A stretch of 34,693 nt of DNA from a virus. The notes under the pieces are model-generated. The model worked only from the letters and a program-made list of their open reading frames with translations. It made no database searches and was not told where the DNA came from. This document shows positions 31,159-34,693 of this stretch, in pieces; position 1 is the stretch's first letter, and each line of letters opens with the position of its first letter. The DNA is taken from the IMG/VR virus record IMGVR_UViG_3300044568_004689, positions 1-34,693 of that record, one strand, 5' to 3'. The position numbers and the translations under genes are program-made.

Positions 31159-31305
31159 ATGAAGAAGTCTATTTCTTCAACAAGATACATATACCACATC
31201 TTGCTAGCCATATTATGCATTAAACTGAACGGAACTCCTAAACCTCATGGAGCAGCCAGAGCATTGGACAAGAAATACAAGGCTAGCACTTCCGCAATAT
31301 GTTAA
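31159..31305 (+). CDS. Small basic, partly hydrophobic protein, 48 residues
   Basis: MKKSISSTRYIYHILLAILC followed by IKLNGTPKPHGAARALDKKY. The first half has a Lys-Lys start and a short hydrophobic stretch, like a weak signal or membrane anchor; the second half is basic. It ends in Cys. A new promoter (E) follows. Confidence 0.45.
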   Translation: MKKSISSTRYIYHILLAILCIKLNGTPKPHGAARALDKKYKASTSAIC

Positions 31306-31306
31306 T

Positions 31307-31328
31307 AACTTTAACAAAACTTTAACAC
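31307..31328 (+). repeat. Tandem CTTTAACA element upstream of promoter E
   Basis: Identical to the element at 30671-30692: two direct ACTTTAACA copies placed just before a TATATTTACA promoter, directly after a stop codon. Confidence 0.5.
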
Positions 31329-31334
31329 TCCAGA

Positions 31335-31369
31335 TTTTCAGAATTCAAATGTTTTAATTATATTTACAT
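31335..31369 (+). promoter_or_regulatory. Early-type promoter, copy E
   Basis: TTTTCAGAATTC (31335) with TATATTTACAT at 31359-31369, 24 bases apart, followed by ATCTAATTAAAAC. It lacks the CCGTGTC box of copies A-D, so that box is not required for the family. Confidence 0.65.
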
Positions 31370-31390
31370 ATCTAATTAAAACAAATACAC

Positions 31391-31552
31391 ATGACAACAT
31401 TTAAGTTTAATACATTATCAGAAGCAATAGGTCAATTAAGACATTTAGGTTGTAATGATTTTGAATTTACCAATTCAAAGACCCAAATCACAGTAACCGG
31501 CATTAATGGCAAAAAGAAGATTGCTAAAGCTATAATTAAAAATAAGTTATGA
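31391..31552 (+). CDS. Small unknown protein, 53 residues
   Basis: MTTFKFNTLSEAIGQLRHLG, then NDFEFTNSKTQITVTGINGK and a Lys-rich end: a small alpha/beta fold pattern with a basic C-terminus. First gene behind promoter E. Its stop overlaps the next start (ATGA), a typical coupling. Confidence 0.55.
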   Translation: MTTFKFNTLSEAIGQLRHLGCNDFEFTNSKTQITVTGINGKKKIAKAIIKNKL

Positions 31553-31737
31553 AAATAGTTAAAAGAAATTTTGCAAATCTAGCAGGTTCTATGGCTATAT
31601 GGCTAATACCAACAATGAGTTATTTAATACAAAAGACCGGAGGGGTCGAATACCATAGAGAATGGATATGGTGGGTTGGTATACCTACATTAATTTTAGG
31701 ATGGTTATTGTTAAACTTTAAAATAAAGAAAATATGA
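31549..31737 (+). CDS. Two-helix membrane protein, 62 residues
   Basis: Two hydrophobic segments, NLAGSMAIWLIPTMSYLIQ (about 10-28) and WWVGIPTLILGWLLLNFKI (about 41-59), with basic ends, so an inner-membrane hairpin is predicted. It overlaps both neighbours by ATGA-type junctions. Function unknown; early membrane proteins of phages are often exclusion or host-modifying factors. Confidence 0.6.
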   Translation: MKIVKRNFANLAGSMAIWLIPTMSYLIQKTGGVEYHREWIWWVGIPTLILGWLLLNFKIKKI

Positions 31738-31892
31738 AAGTAATTTACATGGAACACACATTAAATCTAATGGCTGCCGGAGGTTTAGAAATCCTAGCAG
31801 CAGTTAAAGAAATTGTAGCATCTGGAACAATAAAACAGACAGAAGTTGGAACTTATTTAGTAATTGAAACAAAATCAGAAGAACAAATATAA
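31734..31892 (+). CDS. Small soluble protein, 52 residues
   Basis: MKVIYMEHTLNLMAAGGLEI, then LAAVKEIVASGTIKQTEVGT and an acidic end. Helix-strand pattern, no motif. It overlaps the upstream stop by ATGA and is followed by a membrane protein after five bases. Confidence 0.5.
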   Translation: MKVIYMEHTLNLMAAGGLEILAAVKEIVASGTIKQTEVGTYLVIETKSEEQI

Positions 31893-31897
31893 TTATT

Positions 31898-32116
31898 ATG
31901 GAAAAATTAACTACAGGAATCGGATTAATCTTTGCTGGGATAGCACTGTTAGTCGTGGCTGCAATCCTTTTTGCATGGCCAGTACAATTATTATGGAATG
32001 GATGTTTAATTAGTGCAGTTGATGGAGTTCACCCAATAACATTTTGGCAGGCTCTTGGATTGAATTTCTTATTTTCAATCTTATTCAAAGGTACTTCAAC
32101 CTCAAGCAAAAAATAA
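31898..32116 (+). CDS. Small membrane protein with FWQAL motif
   Basis: A 72-residue protein with one long hydrophobic segment (~8-35) containing FAWPVQLLWNGC, then ITFWQALGLNFLFSILFK. This pattern of WPVQxLWN and TFWQALGL occurs in small phage and bacterial membrane proteins as far as I recall, with no known function. One base separates it from the next start. Confidence 0.6.
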   Translation: MEKLTTGIGLIFAGIALLVVAAILFAWPVQLLWNGCLISAVDGVHPITFWQALGLNFLFSILFKGTSTSSKK

Positions 32117-32117
32117 A

Positions 32118-32315
32118 ATGATACACGATATTATTTTATACCTCTTTGTTGGTGTATCTTATTCATTTGGGATATACCAATTAAGAGAAATGTTAAATAA
32201 TAGCAATCCAATTGGAATGCATTTAAAACCATACACCAATGTTGAGCTTACATTATTGGCCCTATTTTGGCCATTCTTTCTAATAGTGTTTATTATTTCA
32301 TTTTTTAAATCTTAA
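32118..32315 (+). CDS. Two-helix membrane protein, 65 residues
   Basis: Hydrophobic segments at ~4-22 (DIILYLFVGVSYSFGIYQL) and ~44-62 (LTLLALFWPFFLIVFIISFF) with a polar loop between. It starts one base after the preceding stop and ends one base before the glycosylase start. Unknown function. Confidence 0.6.
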   Translation: MIHDIILYLFVGVSYSFGIYQLREMLNNSNPIGMHLKPYTNVELTLLALFWPFFLIVFIISFFKS

Positions 32316-32316
32316 C

Positions 32317-33096
32317 ATGCCAGAATTAGCAGAACTTAAACTTACCGCAGCCTATATTAATACAGTTTCACAGGGTCTCTTTTTTAACAAGATTGAAAAG
32401 AATCCGGAGCATAAAGGTGTTGAAGTAGAACCAGAATGTACTACTTTTAAAATTAGAGCAAAGAGTCGAGGAAAAGAATTGATGGTGTATTTAACCTCTC
32501 CGATGGGTTGTCAAACAATTCGAATGAACATGGGTATGTCAGGCCATTTTCAATTGACCCCAACCGACAAGGAGCCAAAACATGCCCACTTAAAGTTCTA
32601 TTCAGAATGCGGGCAGACCTTGAGTTTTGTAGATGTGCGTCGATTTGGAAAATGGAAAGTTGAAAGTGACTGGTCAGCGGACAGAGGACCAGACCCTACG
32701 CAGGACCTGGAAGGATTTGTTAGAAACATAATGGACAATATTGACAAAAAAGAATTTGATAAACCTGTCCACTTGGTAATGATGAACCAGAAATACTTTA
32801 ATGGAATTGGAAACTATTTGCGAGCTGAGATACTTTATAGAGTTCCAAATGCAAATCCATTTCTTCCGGCTCGAGACATTCTTCAACAATACCCTGAGAT
32901 ATTAGCGCTTTGTTGCGATGTACCAATGCTTGCTTATGCTATGGGAGGTGGAAGTATTAAAGACTGGAAAAACCCCTTTGGAGAGGATGCCGTACCGGAA
33001 CATTTCTTTCAGTGTTACTCAAATCCAACTATGTCAAATATAGTTGACGCAAATGGCCGAAGATTTTGGTATGACCCAAAATGGAATCAATTTTAG
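32317..33096 (+). CDS. Fpg/Nei-family DNA glycosylase, NEIL1-like
   Basis: A 259-residue base-excision DNA glycosylase/AP lyase. MPELAEL provides the catalytic Pro2 and Glu3. Next are RAKSRGKELMVYL (beta-hairpin Lys), MNMGMSGHF, LSFVDVRRFGKW and NQKYFNGIGNYLRAEILYR, the H2TH region, which is strikingly like human NEIL1. The C-terminal finger FFQCYSNPTMSNIVDANGRR then FWYDPKW keeps the fold's spacing but has one Cys instead of four, so it is a zincless finger, as in NEIL1 and mimivirus Nei. It should remove oxidised bases from phage DNA. It lies in a run of coupled small genes and ends before an unrelated small gene. Confidence 0.88.
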   Translation: MPELAELKLTAAYINTVSQGLFFNKIEKNPEHKGVEVEPECTTFKIRAKSRGKELMVYLTSPMGCQTIRMNMGMSGHFQLTPTDKEPKHAHLKFYSECGQTLSFVDVRRFGKWKVESDWSADRGPDPTQDLEGFVRNIMDNIDKKEFDKPVHLVMMNQKYFNGIGNYLRAEILYRVPNANPFLPARDILQQYPEILALCCDVPMLAYAMGGGSIKDWKNPFGEDAVPEHFFQCYSNPTMSNIVDANGRRFWYDPKWNQF

Positions 33097-33124
33097 TATT
33101 ATACACTTATGGCAAATATTTAAT

Positions 33125-33331
33125 ATGAAACAAACAGCAGTAGAATGGTTGATATTCCATTGGATTGAACTTGATTCCCAGTATTATTTAGGTGAAATAG
33201 GAAGGATAGATTATCGGAACAAAAGAGACTCTATACAAGTAGAAGCCAAAGAAATGGAAAAGCAACAACTTAAAGAAATGTATCTAAAGGGTATTGAAAA
33301 CTATGACCCAACTTTTAAAATAAAATTATAA
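33125..33331 (+). CDS. Small phage protein (KQTAVEWL family)
   Basis: A 68-residue protein starting at ATG 33125, MKQTAVEWLIFHWIELDSQY, with AKEMEKQQLKEMYLKGIENY at the end. The MKQTAVEWL...AKEMEKQQ pattern recurs in small proteins of Bacteroidetes phages (recollection). Function unknown. An upstream in-frame ATG at 33044 would add 27 residues overlapping the glycosylase and is rejected. Its stop overlaps the next start (TAATG). Confidence 0.7.
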   Translation: MKQTAVEWLIFHWIELDSQYYLGEIGRIDYRNKRDSIQVEAKEMEKQQLKEMYLKGIENYDPTFKIKL

Positions 33332-33810
33332 TGACTGGAAAAATTGCAATTGTCGGAGCTGCGGCTACCGGTAAGGACTACTTAAGAAAACGAATGATGG
33401 ACAGGGGATTTGAATATGGAGTTTCATGTACAACTAGATTACCTAGAAAGGGTGAGGTTCATGGAAAGGACTATTATTATATACCAATTGAGGAATTTGA
33501 CAGTAAAATAGAACGAGGAGAATTTGCAGAATGGCAAGAATTTAATGGTTGGAAATATGGTTTAACCAAAGATGAATTTGAGAGATGCGATGTAATGATT
33601 CTAAACGCAGAGGCTGTCACCTTACTTGAACCAGAGTATAGAAACCGGGTCTTTGTTATATACTTAGACATCCCAGAATCAATTCGCAGAGAGCGTCTAG
33701 GTGTTCGTGATGACAAAAATGATTCAACTGATAGGAGAATTAATGCGGATAATGAACAATTTAGAAACTTTTTGGATTTTGATTGTAAAATAACCAACGA
33801 AAACTTTTAA
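33331..33810 (+). CDS. Guanylate kinase-like protein
   Basis: A 159-residue P-loop kinase. GKIAIVGAAATGKDYLRKRM is the P-loop (GxxxxGK), and VSCTTRLPRKGEVHGKDYYY is the guanylate kinase signature that binds GMP. FAEWQEFNGWKYGLTKDEFE and the R-R-E-R-L-G-V-R-D region (lid) follow. It is shorter than cellular guanylate kinases (about 200), lacking the C-terminal part. It likely converts GMP/dGMP to the diphosphate, raising nucleotide supply; T4 has an unrelated dNMP kinase (gp1). Confidence 0.85.
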   Translation: MTGKIAIVGAAATGKDYLRKRMMDRGFEYGVSCTTRLPRKGEVHGKDYYYIPIEEFDSKIERGEFAEWQEFNGWKYGLTKDEFERCDVMILNAEAVTLLEPEYRNRVFVIYLDIPESIRRERLGVRDDKNDSTDRRINADNEQFRNFLDFDCKITNENF

Positions 33811-33829
33811 TAATATCTAAACAATTTTT

Positions 33830-34693
33830 ATGCCGGAAGTTAAATATGATTATGTAATCATAGGTTCAGGATTCTTTGGAAGTATTTGTGCTAGAGAGCT
33901 TACAGACAAAGGATATAAGTGTTTGGTTATTGAGAAACGTAAGCATATTGGAGGTAATTGTTATACTGAAAAGGTAGAAAACATTAATGTCCATAAGTAT
34001 GGAGCTCATATATTCCACACTTCAAATAAAGAAGTATGGGAATATGTTAATAGATTTGTAGAGTTTAATTCATACAGACATCATGTTGTGGCTAATTATA
34101 AAAACGAAATGTATTCTCTTCCATTTAATATGTTTACTTTTAATAAGCTATGGAATATTAATACTCCGAAAGAAGCTAAAGATATTATTGAGCAACAAAG
34201 GTTTAAATGCGATCCTACTAATCTAGAAGAACAGGCTTTATCCCTAGTAGGGGAGGATGTTTATAAAAAGTTAATTAAAGGATATACTGAAAAGCAATGG
34301 ATGAAATCTTGTAAAGAACTACCTTCTTTTATAATTAAACGCCTCCCTGTCAGGTTTATATATGATAATAATTACTTCTTTGATCCATATCAAGGAATTC
34401 CTAAAAATGGATATACAGAACTATTTGAAAAATTATTAGAAGGTATTGAAATTAAGTTAGATACCGACTATTTTAATGATAGAGAGCATTTTGATTCATT
34501 AGCAAAAACTATAATATATACAGGTCCTATAGACAAGTACTATAATTATTGCTTTGGTGAATTAGAGTATCGTCCATTAAAGTTTGAACACACTATCCTT
34601 AATCAAGAAAACTATCAAGGACATTCTGTAATCAATTATACAGAGAAAGAAGTTCCATATACTAGAATAATAGAACATAAGCATTTTAATAAT
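33830..34693 (+). CDS. glf: UDP-galactopyranose mutase, partial
   Basis: The frame from ATG 33830 stays open to the window end (288 codons, no stop). N-terminal VKYDYVIIGSGFFGSICARE is an FAD-binding Rossmann motif, then EKRKHIGGNCYT, and KYGAHIFHTSNKEVWEYVN, a hallmark of UDP-galactopyranose mutase. GYTEKQW and FFDPYQGIPKNGYTELFEKL follow. The enzyme converts UDP-galactopyranose to UDP-galactofuranose using reduced FAD. The protein is usually about 370-390 residues, so about 90 are missing here. It may act with the phage glycosyltransferase at 8406 or alter a host glycan. Confidence 0.93.
   Translation, partial: MPEVKYDYVIIGSGFFGSICARELTDKGYKCLVIEKRKHIGGNCYTEKVENINVHKYGAHIFHTSNKEVWEYVNRFVEFNSYRHHVVANYKNEMYSLPFNMFTFNKLWNINTPKEAKDIIEQQRFKCDPTNLEEQALSLVGEDVYKKLIKGYTEKQWMKSCKELPSFIIKRLPVRFIYDNNYFFDPYQGIPKNGYTELFEKLLEGIEIKLDTDYFNDREHFDSLAKTIIYTGPIDKYYNYCFGELEYRPLKFEHTILNQENYQGHSVINYTEKEVPYTRIIEHKHFNN

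Noticed and set aside
33044-33124. Upstream ATG for the KQTAVEWL protein
   Set aside because: It lies inside the glycosylase gene and adds 27 unlike residues; MKQTAVEWL at 33125 is the expected start.
1-34693. tRNA genes, integrase, attachment sites, insertion sequences
   Set aside because: No cloverleaf with a T-loop, recombinase motif or flanking direct repeats was recognised by eye; a dedicated tRNA scan was not possible.

Overview
This window is a block of a T4-like contractile-tailed phage (myovirus) genome, most likely from a phage of a Bacteroidetes/Flavobacteria-type host. T4-type proteins are recognisable throughout: portal gp20, prohead protease gp21, capsid gp23, clamp loader gp44, RNase H, terminases gp16/gp17, sheath gp18, tube gp19 and a gp26-like tail protein. 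The host guess rests on strong AT richness, A-rich start regions with almost no Shine-Dalgarno sequences, and early promoters with a TAnnTTT-type -7 box. No tRNA, rRNA, CRISPR array, insertion sequence or integrase was seen.

Layout. (1) 1-6.9 kb, head: portal, an acidic gp67-like core protein, a prohead protease fused to its scaffold, a small acidic protein, the major capsid protein and a helical protein. (2) 6.9-11.7 kb, replication: a lone minus-strand unknown, gp44, a glycosyltransferase, RNase H, a 56-residue ORF, a possible gp62 and an unknown. (3) 11.75-27.8 kb, packaging and tail: a duplicated membrane protein, a 644-residue virion-type protein, gp16, gp17, gp18, gp19, a possible ribbon-helix-helix protein, a gp26-like protein with a probable +1 frameshift extension, a small membrane/coiled-coil protein and a 1982-residue repeat-rich tape measure. 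(4) 27.9-30.4 kb: thioredoxin, a Pro-rich protein, a secreted-type NUC nuclease, a 45-residue basic minus-strand protein, a protein with a capsid-targeting-like N-terminus and an alpha/beta hydrolase. (5) 30.5-32.3 kb: tightly packed micro-genes behind repeated early-type promoters. (6) 32.3 kb to the end: a NEIL1-like DNA glycosylase, a small phage protein, a guanylate kinase-like protein and the start of a UDP-galactopyranose mutase.

Regulation. Structural genes are preceded by (G)ATATATAATA, a likely variant of the T4 late promoter. Early-type genes share TTTT(A/C)C, 24 nt, then TATATTTACA (five copies). Four hairpin terminators punctuate the map.

The points most worth a second look are: a nested two-length repeat ruler in the tape measure; an RF2-like CTT TAA +1 frameshift site in the gp26-like gene; a protease-scaffold fusion with an internal start and a candidate self-cleavage site; and a recurring N-terminal motif (MKxIKxFEEF...(I/L)xE) that resembles the T4 capsid-targeting sequence and may mark head-packaged cargo.
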